Of a stretch of DNA of 64,000 nucleotides, positions 1 through 9,231 are shown in pieces. A program made the translations under genes and the position numbers. The stretch covers positions 992,001 through 1,056,000 of the forward strand of contig NZ_CP060705.1 of assembly GCF_003048835.2 (NCBI RefSeq). The letters run 5' to 3'. Origin of the DNA: Campylobacter concisus. GTDB taxonomy: Bacteria > Campylobacterota > Campylobacteria > Campylobacterales > Campylobacteraceae. The notes below the pieces were generated by a model, which saw nothing but the letters and a program-made list of their open reading frames with translations, had not been told where the DNA came from and made no database searches. The first letter of the stretch is position 1. The number at the start of each line of letters is the position of its first letter.

Positions 1-2048
1 TACCAGTAGTAGTTGCCATCGTCTGCTAGCGTCTCATCGTATCTTACTTTATCAAAGATGTTGTAGGCATTTAGGCTAAGAGTTAGGTGCTTGTTTGCGT
101 CCCAGCTGACGCCTGTATCAAAGGTGAGTAGGTCTTTTGTGTTCTCTCTTACTCTGTTGCCAGCACCAAAATTTACGCTTGTTAGCTTGCTCTCATAGTT
201 TGCGCCAAAAAATGTCTTGACGCTTTTTACAGGCTTATATGTAAGCGTGGCGTGAAGTGTGTGCTCTGGCGTTGCTGTTAGGCTTTTACCATCAAGTCTA
301 GCTAGGTCTGTCTCGCTAAATTTCATAGGACCTCTTGGCGTATTTATCGTTGGGTTGCCAGTTTTTATCTTTGACTTATTATAGGTGTAGTTTGAGCTTA
401 AATTTAGATTTGAAAGGATGTCATAGTCGCCACTTAGCTCCACACCCCAAACGGTCGCACCTTCAATGTTAAAGTAAGTTCCCCAGCCAGGGCAAGTAAC
501 GTCTGGTGCATTTGTGCAAGTGCCAAAGGCTGGAATTTTATTTACGTTACTGCCGTCTGTGTCTAGGATCTTATCTTTAAATTCATTTCTAAAAAGCGTT
601 ACCGAGCCTCTAAAATCAGCCTGATTGTCATAATATGCCCCGACTTCATAAGTCGTGCTCTTTTCTGGCTTTAGGTCCTTGTTGCCAAAATCAACTATCC
701 TCCAGCCACCTTGGATAGTGCCTACTTCTGGAGAAATTTGATTGACATTAGGTGTTTTATAGCCAGTCGCTACGCCACCTTTTAGGCTTAGCGTATCTGT
801 GGCGTTATAGACTAGATAGGCTCTTGGCGAGAGGTGGTTACCAAAAAATTCGTTGTGTGTGAGCCTTGAGCCAAGCGTTAAAAAGAGCTTCTCATCTAAA
901 ATTTGCCACTCATCTTCGATAAATCCCGCATGTTCGCTCATCGAGTAGGTCTTTGGGTCTTTTAAGCCGTTTCTTGAAGCGTTTGAGACGATAAAGGTTG
1001 TACCGACATTTTGCTTACTAAAGTCATAGCCAAAAGTTAGAGTGTGTGCGCCAAAAAATGTTGTAAATTTTGAGTTAAAGTTGTGATTTTTAGCTTTTGC
1101 AGGTATGAGGCTGTCAAAAAGGCTCGTTCTTTGCGTCTCATCATAAATGTAGCTGATATCGGCATTTAGGCTATCAAATTCGCCAAGATAGCCCACGCCA
1201 TAGCTCTTTTTCTCGTAGTCATAAGCGTTTAAAACCTTATTTGTCTTTATAGTGGCTGTTTTGCCGACTGTGCGCGAGTAGTCGTGCCTTTCGTTTGAAC
1301 CAAGGATGAAAAATTTATTGTGTTCATCTGGCGTGATCCAAAGCTTTGCACTCAAATTTCTCTTATCGCTCTTTTGATAGCCGCCTTTGTAATTATCCTC
1401 ATCTCTTAGCTTTTTGTATCCCCAAAGCTGAAGCGCGAAAAGGTCCTTATAAAGAGGTAAATTTAGATAAAAGTCGCCTTGTCTGCCGTCGCCTATGCCT
1501 TTGTGAGTGTTTATCGTGGTTGAGATGCCGACGTTGCCACTAAATTTTGAAAAATCCTTTTTGGTAATGATATTTATAACGCCTCCAACCGCGTCGCTAC
1601 CATAAAGCGAACTCATAGGGCCACGGATGACCTCTATACGCTCGATAGCCTCAGCTGGCGGGATGAAATTTGAGTTCATATCCCCTGCTCCACCCTTTGG
1701 ATTTGCGCTGCTTGAATTCACTCTTTTGCCATCAATTAAAACTAGCGTTTGAGACTTCTCCATGCCGCGTATCGAGATACCACTAGCTGGACCATCCTCG
1801 CCACCGACAACATTTACGCCTGGCACTTTTTGCGCGATTGAGTGAAGTGAGGTAAAGCTATCTTTTGTAAGCTCATCGCCACTTATCACGCTGATGCTTG
1901 CAGGGGCTTCTTTGATTTGCTGCGAAAAGCCACTCGCACTTACTACGACGCCATCTAGCTTAGTTTCGTTGTTCTCTTTCTCTACTGCATAGAGAGAATT
2001 TGCCACACAAGCACTAAGGCAAATGGCGATAAATTTTGATCTATTCAC
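1..2048 (-). CDS. TonB-dependent outer-membrane receptor (CirA/FepA type), C-terminus beyond window
   Basis: The frame is open from a GTG at 2048 to the window edge, about 682 residues, and the C-terminus is missing. It opens with a signal peptide (RSKFIAICLSACVANSLYA), followed by a plug domain containing SASGFSQQIKEAPASISVI, a VPGVNVVGG stretch, SIRGMEKSQTLVLIDGKRV and VIRGPMSSLYGSDAVGGVIN, which are hallmarks of siderophore receptors. The rest is aromatic-rich beta-barrel strand sequence. Such proteins import ferric siderophores or similar ligands with TonB-ExbBD energy. The GTG has a GGAT ribosome site 5 bases upstream and directly precedes the signal peptide. Inverted repeats resembling Fur boxes lie upstream, fitting iron control. 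The ligand cannot be told. Confidence 0.9.
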   Translation of the reverse strand, partial: MNRSKFIAICLSACVANSLYAVEKENNETKLDGVVVSASGFSQQIKEAPASISVISGDELTKDSFTSLHSIAQKVPGVNVVGGEDGPASGISIRGMEKSQTLVLIDGKRVNSSSANPKGGAGDMNSNFIPPAEAIERIEVIRGPMSSLYGSDAVGGVINIITKKDFSKFSGNVGISTTINTHKGIGDGRQGDFYLNLPLYKDLFALQLWGYKKLRDEDNYKGGYQKSDKRNLSAKLWITPDEHNKFFILGSNERHDYSRTVGKTATIKTNKVLNAYDYEKKSYGVGYLGEFDSLNADISYIYDETQRTSLFDSLIPAKAKNHNFNSKFTTFFGAHTLTFGYDFSKQNVGTTFIVSNASRNGLKDPKTYSMSEHAGFIEDEWQILDEKLFLTLGSRLTHNEFFGNHLSPRAYLVYNATDTLSLKGGVATGYKTPNVNQISPEVGTIQGGWRIVDFGNKDLKPEKSTTYEVGAYYDNQADFRGSVTLFRNEFKDKILDTDGSNVNKIPAFGTCTNAPDVTCPGWGTYFNIEGATVWGVELSGDYDILSNLNLSSNYTYNKSKIKTGNPTINTPRGPMKFSETDLARLDGKSLTATPEHTLHATLTYKPVKSVKTFFGANYESKLTSVNFGAGNRVRENTKDLLTFDTGVSWDANKHLTLSLNAYNIFDKVRYDETLADDGNYYW

Positions 2049-2071
2049 GGATATCCTTTTGTTAAATTTAA

Positions 2072-2084
2072 TCATTGATAATGA
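2072..2084. promoter_or_regulatory. Small dyad TCATT-N3-AATGA, possible Fur half-operator
   Basis: A perfect 5-bp-arm inverted repeat, TCATTGATAATGA, lies 24 bases upstream of the TonB receptor start. It resembles the core of Fur boxes (GATAATGATAATCATTATC). The assignment is inference from sequence similarity and from the receptor class next door. Confidence 0.4.
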
Positions 2085-2128
2085 AAGCGAAACGCAAATT
2101 TAACAAAGCAAGCATAAAAACAATATTA

Positions 2129-2152
2129 ATTATCATAATTTTAAATGATAAT
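2129..2152. promoter_or_regulatory. Fur-box-like inverted repeat ATTATCAT-N8-ATGATAAT
   Basis: Perfect 8-bp arms, ATTATCAT and ATGATAAT, are separated by 8 bases about 80 bases upstream of the TonB receptor start. The arms match Fur half-sites. This is a good candidate for iron-dependent repression of the receptor gene. Confidence 0.5.
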
Positions 2153-2197
2153 GTAGAAAAAATTTATGAAAATAAAATTTAAATCAATCTAAGAGGA

Positions 2198-2220
2198 GCT
2201 AGACCCAAAGCGAGTCTAGC
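2198..2220 (-). terminator. Hairpin after the chemotaxis receptor gene
   Basis: GCTAGAC and GTCTAGC form a 7-bp stem directly after the stop of the methyl-accepting protein gene on the minus strand. The sequence beyond is T-rich but lacks a clean U tract, so termination is plausible, not certain. Confidence 0.5.
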
Positions 2221-2230
2221 AAATTTGAAG

Positions 2231-3487
2231 TTATTTTGAAGCGACCATTTCGTTGTATGAGCTAAATATCTCTCTGCTAAGATCTTCAAGCTTTCTAAAC
2301 TCAGTGACAAAATGTTTTAAATTTTTCTCGTTATAGCCCTTGCCAGCTTCTGTCAAGATGGCTTTGATGTTTTTGTTAAACTCATCCACTAAATGGCGTG
2401 ATTTTTCGTAAATTTTAGTGTGACTAAAGCTCTTTGCGCACTCATTTTCATACCACGCTACAAGATCATCTGCGTCTTTTGCTATATCGTCGCCGTAACC
2501 CTGCTCATTTACAGTGTCTGAATAAACACCCACTTTATAAACGATGATAGCTATCTTTGCGATGATGCCAAAGGTCTTGTCTTCTACATATTTTGATCTT
2601 TGGGCTGTCTCTTTTGCATTTTGGTTAAAGCTAGCTAAAGTTTGTTTGAAATTTTCGACATTTGCTGTGGCGATCTTTGAAATTTCATCTATCTTTTTAG
2701 AGTTTTCATCTATATCTTTGGCTTCTTGCTGAAGTGTTTGGATATTTACGCCGATCTCGTGTGTCGCTTTTTGGGTATTTTCAGCTAGTTTTCTAACCTC
2801 ATCAGCGACAACAGCAAAGCCGCGTCCATGCTCACCTGCGCGTGCTGCCTCGATGGCTGCGTTTAGAGCTAGTAAATTTGTCTGCTCAGCTATATCTTTT
2901 ATCAAATTTACAACTGAAGTGATGTCGTCTGTTCTGCTATTTAGCGTGCTTATAGCGTGGCTTGAGCCCTCTATCAGCTCCTCAAGCGAGCTCATATTTA
3001 CGCTTAGCTCATTGATGCTGTGCGTCGTATCCTCGGCGATTCTAGCCGTATCTTTTGCCATGAGTGCCATTTGGCTAAGGTTTTTGATACTCTCATTTAG
3101 ATCGTTTCTAACATCTTCTATGCCGTCGTTGCCATTGCCAAGTGTATCAAGCTCTTTTGAAAGCAGACCTCTTACTTTACTTTTGTGACTATCTTTTATG
3201 CCAGTTACGCCATTACTCATAGAAATGGCATTTTGTTTAAATATACCGCGAAATCCCTCTGTAAAGATATTTCTATATGTTAGTCCGCTTTGAGCAGCAT
3301 CTATTGAGGTTGAAATTTCTCTTTGAAGCGCCTCAACTTGATCAAGCAAGTCATTTATGCCAAGTGCTACTTCATAAAGTGGGTCATTTTCTTTTACATT
3401 TACTATCCTAGGCTCTAAGATGCCGTTTCTAGCTGAGCCTACTACGCTTAAAATTTCATTTATAGAGTCAAGTTTTTTTCCAAACAT
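2231..3487 (-). CDS. Soluble methyl-accepting chemotaxis protein (CetA-like partner of a PAS sensor)
   Basis: 418 residues. The signalling-domain hairpin tip is at about 201-235 ([20 protein letters not shown] and then [13 protein letters not shown]). The region before it is helical, and I see no transmembrane segment. The last 90 residues are a separate helical region of unknown role. The gene follows the PAS protein gene with one base between them, so the two are co-transcribed. In Campylobacter the CetA/CetB pair splits energy taxis into a PAS-FAD sensor and a receptor-like signalling protein. This pair has the same logic, but known CetA is membrane anchored and this protein seems not to be. 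It is expected to act on CheW/CheA. Confidence 0.85.
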   Translation of the reverse strand: MFGKKLDSINEILSVVGSARNGILEPRIVNVKENDPLYEVALGINDLLDQVEALQREISTSIDAAQSGLTYRNIFTEGFRGIFKQNAISMSNGVTGIKDSHKSKVRGLLSKELDTLGNGNDGIEDVRNDLNESIKNLSQMALMAKDTARIAEDTTHSINELSVNMSSLEELIEGSSHAISTLNSRTDDITSVVNLIKDIAEQTNLLALNAAIEAARAGEHGRGFAVVADEVRKLAENTQKATHEIGVNIQTLQQEAKDIDENSKKIDEISKIATANVENFKQTLASFNQNAKETAQRSKYVEDKTFGIIAKIAIIVYKVGVYSDTVNEQGYGDDIAKDADDLVAWYENECAKSFSHTKIYEKSRHLVDEFNKNIKAILTEAGKGYNEKNLKHFVTEFRKLEDLSREIFSSYNEMVASK

Positions 3488-3488
3488 A

Positions 3489-3989
3489 TTATAGCCTTTG
3501 TAGGTTATTTATAAATTCATCATAACTTATATTTTTTTCTTTTAAAAATTCAGTTAAAAATTTCATCGAAGCATCCATGCCACCGCTCTTTTCTACCGAT
3601 AATAACTTTTGATATATAGGCTCTATCACCTCAATCGCCTTTGGATTTGGCTTGCGTCTAACTGAGTAGTAGCCAACTGGATTATTTTGTACATCAAGCG
3701 AAGTTGTGATATTTGCAAAAACCCAGTAATATCCACCATCAAAGCTTTTGTTTTTAACATAAGCAAAAATTTCTTCTTTATTTTTTATGCGCTCCCAAAG
3801 TAGCTTGAAAACTACTCTTGGCATATCTGGGTGTCTTATGATGTTATGAGGCTTACCCAAAACTTCAGCTTGTTTAGCTCCAACTATCTTTAAAAATGGC
3901 TCGTTACAATATGTAATACGTCCTTTTAAGTCGGTCTTTGAGACCAAAAAGGCGCTCTCTTCGACCATATGTTCTTTGTTTTCAGACAT
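3489..3989 (-). CDS. PAS-domain redox/energy-taxis sensor (CetB/Aer-like)
   Basis: 166 residues. A single PAS fold covers about residues 12-105, with the Aer-type signature NIIRHPDMP at 49-57 and a [13 protein letters not shown] strand. Aer and CetB PAS domains with this signature bind FAD and report electron-transport state. There is no transmembrane segment and no output domain, so signalling must go through a partner, most likely the adjacent methyl-accepting protein. A strong GGAGAG site precedes the ATG. FAD binding is inferred from the family, not seen. Confidence 0.85.
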   Translation of the reverse strand: MSENKEHMVEESAFLVSKTDLKGRITYCNEPFLKIVGAKQAEVLGKPHNIIRHPDMPRVVFKLLWERIKNKEEIFAYVKNKSFDGGYYWVFANITTSLDVQNNPVGYYSVRRKPNPKAIEVIEPIYQKLLSVEKSGGMDASMKFLTEFLKEKNISYDEFINNLQRL

Positions 3990-4016
3990 CTTCTCTCCTT
4001 TAAGATTTTAATTATT

Positions 4017-5252
4017 TTAGTTTTTAACGGCTTTTGATAGATCCCACATCGGCAAAAATATACCAAGAGCTAGTAAAAGCACCATGCCCGCTATAAAAAC
4101 GAGCAAGATAGGCTCGATATAGTTTGAGATGTTATCAATAATATCGTTAAATTTCATCCTGTAATAGTCAGTAACTTTTCCAGTCATATCGTCTAAGCTA
4201 CCGCTTTGCTCACCAGCGCTTATCATCTGTATGAGCATATTTTCATATAAATTTGTATCTCTAAAAGCCTCCGTTAGGCTAACGCCCCTACCAACAAGTA
4301 TCTTAACGCCGCTTAGCTTCTTTTTGATATCCTTGTTTGAGACCGTTATCACAGCCGTATCAAGGGCATCTGCTATAGGCAAACCAGCTCGAACAAGCTC
4401 TGTAAAGATGAGGTTAAACCTGCTCATATTTGAATAAAATATGATCTTACCAATGAGATAGACTTTCAAAAGGTATTTATCGACCTTATCTTGAAATTCT
4501 TCACTCTCAAGATAGTATTTTCTAAGCAAATATCCGATAAATGCAAGTGCTCCAAGGATATAAAAGCCGTAGTTTGTCATGACATATTCGATATTTAGCA
4601 AAATTTTAGTTGGCAGTGGTAGCTCTGCATTTAACTGCTCGAAAATTTCTCTAAACTGCGGCACAACAAGTATCATAAGGATGACAAAGGCTATGATGAT
4701 CGCGCAGATGACTGTTATCGGATAGCGGATAGCTTTTTTAAATTTTTGCTGATTGTCCCAGACCTCTTGCAAGATAGAGGCGAGCTTTGCAAGCGCGTCA
4801 GCCATATTACCAGTGCTTTCCCCTAGCCTTATCATCGCAAGCGTCACGTCGCCTAGCTCTTCTTTAAAATTTTCTATGCTATTTGTGAGGCTTGAGCCTT
4901 GATTTAGCTCCTCATCTATAGTCTGAAATATAAATTTCAGGCGCTTATCCTCGGTGGAGTTTGCAACCTCTTTAATGCTATCGTGGATAGAAATTCCAGC
5001 ATTTGTCATAACGCTAAGCTGTCTTATGGTGGCAACTAAATTTGGGATTTTGACCTTTGGATTAGTAAAAGCCTTTGCGATCACATTTTGTAAATTTTCA
5101 AAGTTATTTATGCTAGAAGTTTGCGTCTCCTTGATCTTTACGATCATGCCAGTGACATTTGCTTTATCTTTGATCTCGCTTTTATTGTTCGCTCTTAGGC
5201 TCATCTTATGGCGTTTGCCGTTTTGGATGTACTCAACCTCAAAGTATTTCAT
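4017..5252 (-). CDS. ctsF: Type II secretion/pilus inner-membrane platform protein (GspF/PilC/MshG family)
   Basis: 411 residues. An N-terminal 60-residue cytoplasmic part is followed by two T2SF repeats (about 70-190 and 275-395). Membrane helices lie near 175 (VICAIIIAFVILMILVV), 230 (YGFYILGALAFIGYLL) and 388 (LLVFIAGMVLLLALGIF). The signature MIRLGESTGNMADAL and its echo MISAGEQSGSLDDM are present. It forms the inner-membrane platform on which the ATPase acts. It is the last gene of the operon and overlaps the ATPase gene by 4 bases. The CtsF name rests on the Campylobacter transformation system; MshG is the positional counterpart in Vibrio. Confidence 0.9.
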   Translation of the reverse strand: MKYFEVEYIQNGKRHKMSLRANNKSEIKDKANVTGMIVKIKETQTSSINNFENLQNVIAKAFTNPKVKIPNLVATIRQLSVMTNAGISIHDSIKEVANSTEDKRLKFIFQTIDEELNQGSSLTNSIENFKEELGDVTLAMIRLGESTGNMADALAKLASILQEVWDNQQKFKKAIRYPITVICAIIIAFVILMILVVPQFREIFEQLNAELPLPTKILLNIEYVMTNYGFYILGALAFIGYLLRKYYLESEEFQDKVDKYLLKVYLIGKIIFYSNMSRFNLIFTELVRAGLPIADALDTAVITVSNKDIKKKLSGVKILVGRGVSLTEAFRDTNLYENMLIQMISAGEQSGSLDDMTGKVTDYYRMKFNDIIDNISNYIEPILLVFIAGMVLLLALGIFLPMWDLSKAVKN

Positions 5253-7000
5253 ATCTTAGCAACCCTATAAACTTCTTCAAGTGTGGTTATGCCATTTGCC
5301 GCTCTTATGACGCCATCATGAAACATATCTATAAAGCCCTCTTCGTAAGCTACGCTTTTAAGCTCATCTTTAGAAGCACCATTTGCAACCATACTTGCTA
5401 TATGGTCGCTAATAGGCAAAATTTCACTTATCATCTCACGACCTAGATATCCTGTTTGTGAGCATTGCGGACATCCGACGCTTTTATAAAACTGATAGTT
5501 TTCAGGGACAAATTTCTTAACCTCGTCAAATGCCTTTTGAGATAGAGTAATCTTTTGTTTGCAGTGTGGGCAGAGCTTTCTAACAAGCCTTTGAGCCTCT
5601 ATGCAAACGAGCGCGCCACTTACTAGATAAGGCTCGATGCCCATATCTATCATACGAGGAAGTGCGCTTATGGCGTCATTTGTGTGAAGTGTAGAAAAGA
5701 CAAGGTGACCAGTAAGTGCTGCTTGTATCGCTATGCGAAGTGTCTCTTGATCCCTGATCTCGCCTATCATTATGACATCTGGGTCTTGTCTCAAAATAGA
5801 ACGGAGCGCTGAAACAAAGGTAAGACCAGCCTTTTCATTTACATGCACTTGTTGGATCATATTTAGCTGATACTCAACCGGGTCTTCAACTGTTATGATC
5901 TTAGTTTTTACGCTTTTTATATCATTTAGCGCACCATAAAGTGTAGTAGTCTTACCTGATCCTGTTGGACCAGTGACTAAAATGATACCATAAGGCGCTT
6001 TCATGCTCTTTTTAAATTTGGCAAAGTTATCAGGATGCATGCCGAGGTCTTCTAAATTTATAATGACCTTTGACTTATCAAGAATTCTTAATACTATACT
6101 TTCACCGTTTAAGATAGGTAGCGTCGAGATACGAAAATCATACTCTTTGTCTAAAATTTGAGCTGAAAATCTACCATCTTGTGGGCGGCGGCGCTCTGCG
6201 ATATCCATATTTGAAAGTAGCTTCATACGGCTAACCATCGGCGGATAGATATCTTTATCAAATATAAATGTCTCACTTAGCATGCCATCGATCCTGCTTC
6301 TTACGATGCAGTTTGTCTCGGTTGGCTCGATGTGGATGTCGCTGGCTCTGCTTTGGATAGATGTTTTTAAGATGATCTCGATTAGCTTTAAAATTCCAGA
6401 GTTTTCACTGTTTTGACCTTGGCTAGCCGAGCTTGAAAGCTCTCTTCTGATCTCTGTTATAACATCTTTTATGCTCTCATTTAGTGCTAGCTTGCTTATA
6501 TATTTTTCTATCTGAGTTGGCTGAGCAATGGCAACTTTTAGTAGTTTTCTATTAAATAAATTTTGCACCTTATCTTGAGCGATAACGTCAAATGGATTTT
6601 TAAAAGCGACATATACGCTTATCTCATCTTCTTTTACTGGGATCGCGCTATATGTCTTTAGTTGAGCGGTGCTTAGCTTTTCGCTGATGCGATAGTCGAT
6701 GTCGATATCATCAAGATCAAAGTATAAAACCTTAAATTTCTCGCTTATAAATTTAACAAAAGCCTTGATATCAAGCTCAAGGTCGTTTGAAATTTCATCG
6801 ATATTTACATGCCCCCTCCTATAAATATCAGACAAAATTTCCATAAAGTCATCGTCATTTAGTAAATTTTCATCTCTTAAAATTTTAACAAGGCCTTTGC
6901 CTTCTTGCTCGCTTATCTGCTTTATCTTTTCTATATCTGATGTGCTTAGTTTGCCGTTTTGTTCTATATTTTTTAAGATTACATTTTCTACATTTTTCAT
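5249..7000 (-). CDS. ctsE: Type II secretion/pilus assembly ATPase (GspE/PilB/MshE family)
   Basis: 583 residues. The N-terminal T2SSE_N domain is at about 1-165. The ATPase core has Walker A GPTGSGKT (344-351), an Asp box around 370 (TVEDPVEY), Walker B DPDVIMIGEIRD (406-417), a His box near GHLVFSTLHTND, and a tetracysteine zinc site (C477, C480, C510, C513). It is a full-length assembly ATPase that powers pseudopilus extension through the GspF-type platform. It overlaps both neighbours. In Campylobacter jejuni the orthologous CtsE is needed for natural transformation. Confidence 0.93.
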   Translation of the reverse strand: MKNVENVILKNIEQNGKLSTSDIEKIKQISEQEGKGLVKILRDENLLNDDDFMEILSDIYRRGHVNIDEISNDLELDIKAFVKFISEKFKVLYFDLDDIDIDYRISEKLSTAQLKTYSAIPVKEDEISVYVAFKNPFDVIAQDKVQNLFNRKLLKVAIAQPTQIEKYISKLALNESIKDVITEIRRELSSSASQGQNSENSGILKLIEIILKTSIQSRASDIHIEPTETNCIVRSRIDGMLSETFIFDKDIYPPMVSRMKLLSNMDIAERRRPQDGRFSAQILDKEYDFRISTLPILNGESIVLRILDKSKVIINLEDLGMHPDNFAKFKKSMKAPYGIILVTGPTGSGKTTTLYGALNDIKSVKTKIITVEDPVEYQLNMIQQVHVNEKAGLTFVSALRSILRQDPDVIMIGEIRDQETLRIAIQAALTGHLVFSTLHTNDAISALPRMIDMGIEPYLVSGALVCIEAQRLVRKLCPHCKQKITLSQKAFDEVKKFVPENYQFYKSVGCPQCSQTGYLGREMISEILPISDHIASMVANGASKDELKSVAYEEGFIDMFHDGVIRAANGITTLEEVYRVAKI

Positions 7001-7539
7001 TATCTATACTCTATTTGTGATTTCAGGTCGTTATTTTTAAAAATTTTAAGCACTAGCTTTGGTATTTGTCCATTTGTCGGACTGATCTCATACCTCGTGT
7101 CAGAGTTTGGCTCTTCAAAGATAAATGTACCAAGCTCTTCGACATACTCTTTTTTTACAAATTTATCAAACAAAAATGAAAGTATATAATCACTCTTTGG
7201 AAGCCTGATATAGCTTATATCAACGCCATCTATCATAGCGTGAAATAAGAGCTTTTTCTTAAACAATATATCGGCAAAATAGGCAGCATTTTCTCTTGAT
7301 TTTTCGCTCTTTACTAGCTTATCGATCGGAGTTGCTAGCCTGTTTAGATCGTTCATCTTTATGCAAGCGATGCCAAACATAGAAATTTGCTCTTCGTTAT
7401 TTTGTGTTTTTAAAAAGTCCTCAACCTTTTGGTTGCAGACTTTTGCGTAGTTTGCGCTGTTAAAGTCATCCCTAATCTCGGTTAGACTAACAGCAAAAAC
7501 TTCACAAACAAAAACCAAAAAAATAGCAAAAAATCTCAT
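7000..7539 (-). CDS. Exported protein of the Cts/MSHA-like operon, function unknown
   Basis: 179 residues starting with a clear signal peptide (MRFFAIFLVFVCEVFAVS). The rest is soluble and mixed alpha/beta, with two cysteines (about 35 and 56) and no domain I recognise. It overlaps the TPR-like gene upstream by 4 bases and shares one base with the ATPase gene downstream, so it is translated with the secretion machine. Its place between the MshN-like and MshE-like genes has no counterpart in the Vibrio MSHA order. It may be a genus-specific periplasmic component. Confidence 0.7.
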   Translation of the reverse strand: MRFFAIFLVFVCEVFAVSLTEIRDDFNSANYAKVCNQKVEDFLKTQNNEEQISMFGIACIKMNDLNRLATPIDKLVKSEKSRENAAYFADILFKKKLLFHAMIDGVDISYIRLPKSDYILSFLFDKFVKKEYVEELGTFIFEEPNSDTRYEISPTNGQIPKLVLKIFKNNDLKSQIEYR

Positions 7540-8411
7540 AATGTTCCACTTTTTATCTTATTTATAAGCTCATTTATCGAAGCTTTGTTTAAGTTTTTAT
7601 TATACTCCCTTAGAGCTTTTACGGCATCATCGCTTTGCTTTAGCTTATATTTTGACTTTGCAAAGATGATCCATGACTCCTCTAAGCTATTATCTATATC
7701 GTTTGCAGCAAGCGACCACTTTATAGCTTCTTTGAAATTATTATTTCTAAAATTTAATCTCGCAAGCTCGAGCGCAATAGTTGGATTATTTGTCTTTAAA
7801 AATTGTTCTCTTAGCACGCTCTCTTCATTTGATGCTGAAGTTACTTGTATATTTACACGCTTTCTAGCTGGCTTTGACTCAAGATCTATCACTTCATCTT
7901 GTGGCACGCTTATGCCATTTATACCATTTTGCTCGGTAAGTGGCTCTTCATCAGGGATGTTTAGCTTAAGCCAACCTTGTGAGTTTCTTTGCCTTTTTGG
8001 GTCATTTTTCGAAGTATCGTTTGTCTCGTTTATCTTTACAACCTCTTCAAGCTTTTTAGCTATCTTGTCAGCTAGCTCATCTTGCTTTTTACCCTCTTCA
8101 AATTTAGCCTTAGCAACCTCGCTCTTTTGCCTTAGCTCACTAAGAACGCTTACATTTGTCTCATTTTTTTCTACCATTTTTATTGTGGTTGCATTTTTGG
8201 CTAAAACTTTATCGCTTTTATTAGCAAGACTTGGAGCTTTTTCTATGCTAAGCACTATCAATGCAGCCAGCAAAATGATGATAAGCAAAAGCTCGATGAT
8301 TAAAATTTTAGAGTTTTTGGCATTAAAAATTTTATGCAAAAAGCCACCATTTTTTTTCTTGTAGCTCTCATAAAGCTTTTCTAGTCTTTGAATTTCTTGT
8401 GGTTCAAGCAT
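7536..8411 (-). CDS. Single-span membrane protein with C-terminal TPR-like repeats (MshN-like)
   Basis: 291 residues. A basic cytoplasmic N-terminus is followed by one membrane helix at about 33-55 (ILIIELLLIIILLAALIVLS), a charged, possibly coiled linker, and a helical TPR-like C-terminus (about 205-290, NPTIALELARLNFRNNNFKE and a second copy). Size, topology and position just after the MshM-type ATPase match MshN of the Vibrio MSHA operon. It probably scaffolds periplasmic assembly. Identification rests on architecture and synteny. Confidence 0.65.
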   Translation of the reverse strand: MLEPQEIQRLEKLYESYKKKNGGFLHKIFNAKNSKILIIELLLIIILLAALIVLSIEKAPSLANKSDKVLAKNATTIKMVEKNETNVSVLSELRQKSEVAKAKFEEGKKQDELADKIAKKLEEVVKINETNDTSKNDPKRQRNSQGWLKLNIPDEEPLTEQNGINGISVPQDEVIDLESKPARKRVNIQVTSASNEESVLREQFLKTNNPTIALELARLNFRNNNFKEAIKWSLAANDIDNSLEESWIIFAKSKYKLKQSDDAVKALREYNKNLNKASINELINKIKSGTL

Positions 8412-9231
8412 CGATTAGCCCCGCATCAAGTGCAGCCATGGTAAGTATCATGATATTTGCCTTATCACCGCTAAGCTTTGAAGGCTGATACTGCTCGTAG
8501 TATTCGCAAATTTCATAGAATTTATACATGATCTTGTTTAGCGTTCTTAAATTTCCACCGCAAAATGAGTAGGCGCATTCGTAGTCTTTTTTCTCAAATT
8601 TAAGGTATTTATCATAGTTTTTTTGACTAAGCTTTCTTTGCAAGTATATGATGATCTCATTTACATCAGCACTACTTAGCTCGATGCTCTCCCAAATTCT
8701 AGTCTGAAAATAATCTTTCGCCAAAATATCTTCATTTTCAGTTTTATGTATCGTAAAAAGAAATTTAAACATCCTAGTATCAGCCATAAGCCTTATCTTC
8801 TCGATAAGCTCAGTCGGATAGAGCTGTGCTTCATCTAGGATAACCGTCATTTGATTTTTTAAAATTTCATCTTTACTGCTAAAGTCTTTTGAATAAAATT
8901 TTATAAAGCTCTCAAAGTTGTTTATATCTTCAAGCTTTTTTCCATAAATTTGCTCACAAAGTGCCTCGATAAATGTCGCCTCGCTAAAAAATGGATGCGG
9001 AAAAAAGATGAGGCTTTTATCTTCTTTTAGATCATTTGCGATCTTGTTTAGCAAAAAGGTCTTGCCGCTACCTGGCTTACCATAAAACAAGATGAGCTTT
9101 AGTGGCTTTTTTAGAGCCAAAACTATCTTATTGTAGCAGCTTATAGAGTTGTCTAAATTTACGAAATTTAAACTCTCATCTTCATCTATGAAAACATCTT
9201 TTATATGCGTATAAATATTTTCGTTACTCAT
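8404..9231 (-). CDS. ctsP: ExeA/MshM-type AAA ATPase of the transformation system
   Basis: 275 residues. Walker A GKPGSGKT is at 51-58 and Walker B TVILDEAQ at 129-136, followed by an arginine-bearing lid (SRTIW-like region near 185) and a helical C-terminal domain. It belongs to the GspA/ExeA/MshM family. It lacks the peptidoglycan-binding tail of ExeA, as MshM does. In C. jejuni the NTP-binding CtsP is encoded next to the secretin CtsD, as here. It overlaps both neighbours by 8 bases, so translation is coupled. Confidence 0.8.
   Translation of the reverse strand: MSNENIYTHIKDVFIDEDESLNFVNLDNSISCYNKIVLALKKPLKLILFYGKPGSGKTFLLNKIANDLKEDKSLIFFPHPFFSEATFIEALCEQIYGKKLEDINNFESFIKFYSKDFSSKDEILKNQMTVILDEAQLYPTELIEKIRLMADTRMFKFLFTIHKTENEDILAKDYFQTRIWESIELSSADVNEIIIYLQRKLSQKNYDKYLKFEKKDYECAYSFCGGNLRTLNKIMYKFYEICEYYEQYQPSKLSGDKANIMILTMAALDAGLIDA

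Noticed and set aside
7585..8364. 259-residue plus-strand ORF
   Set aside because: It is antisense to the MshN-like gene, which has overlaps with both operon neighbours and a clear topology; the antisense product is Ser/Phe-rich noise.
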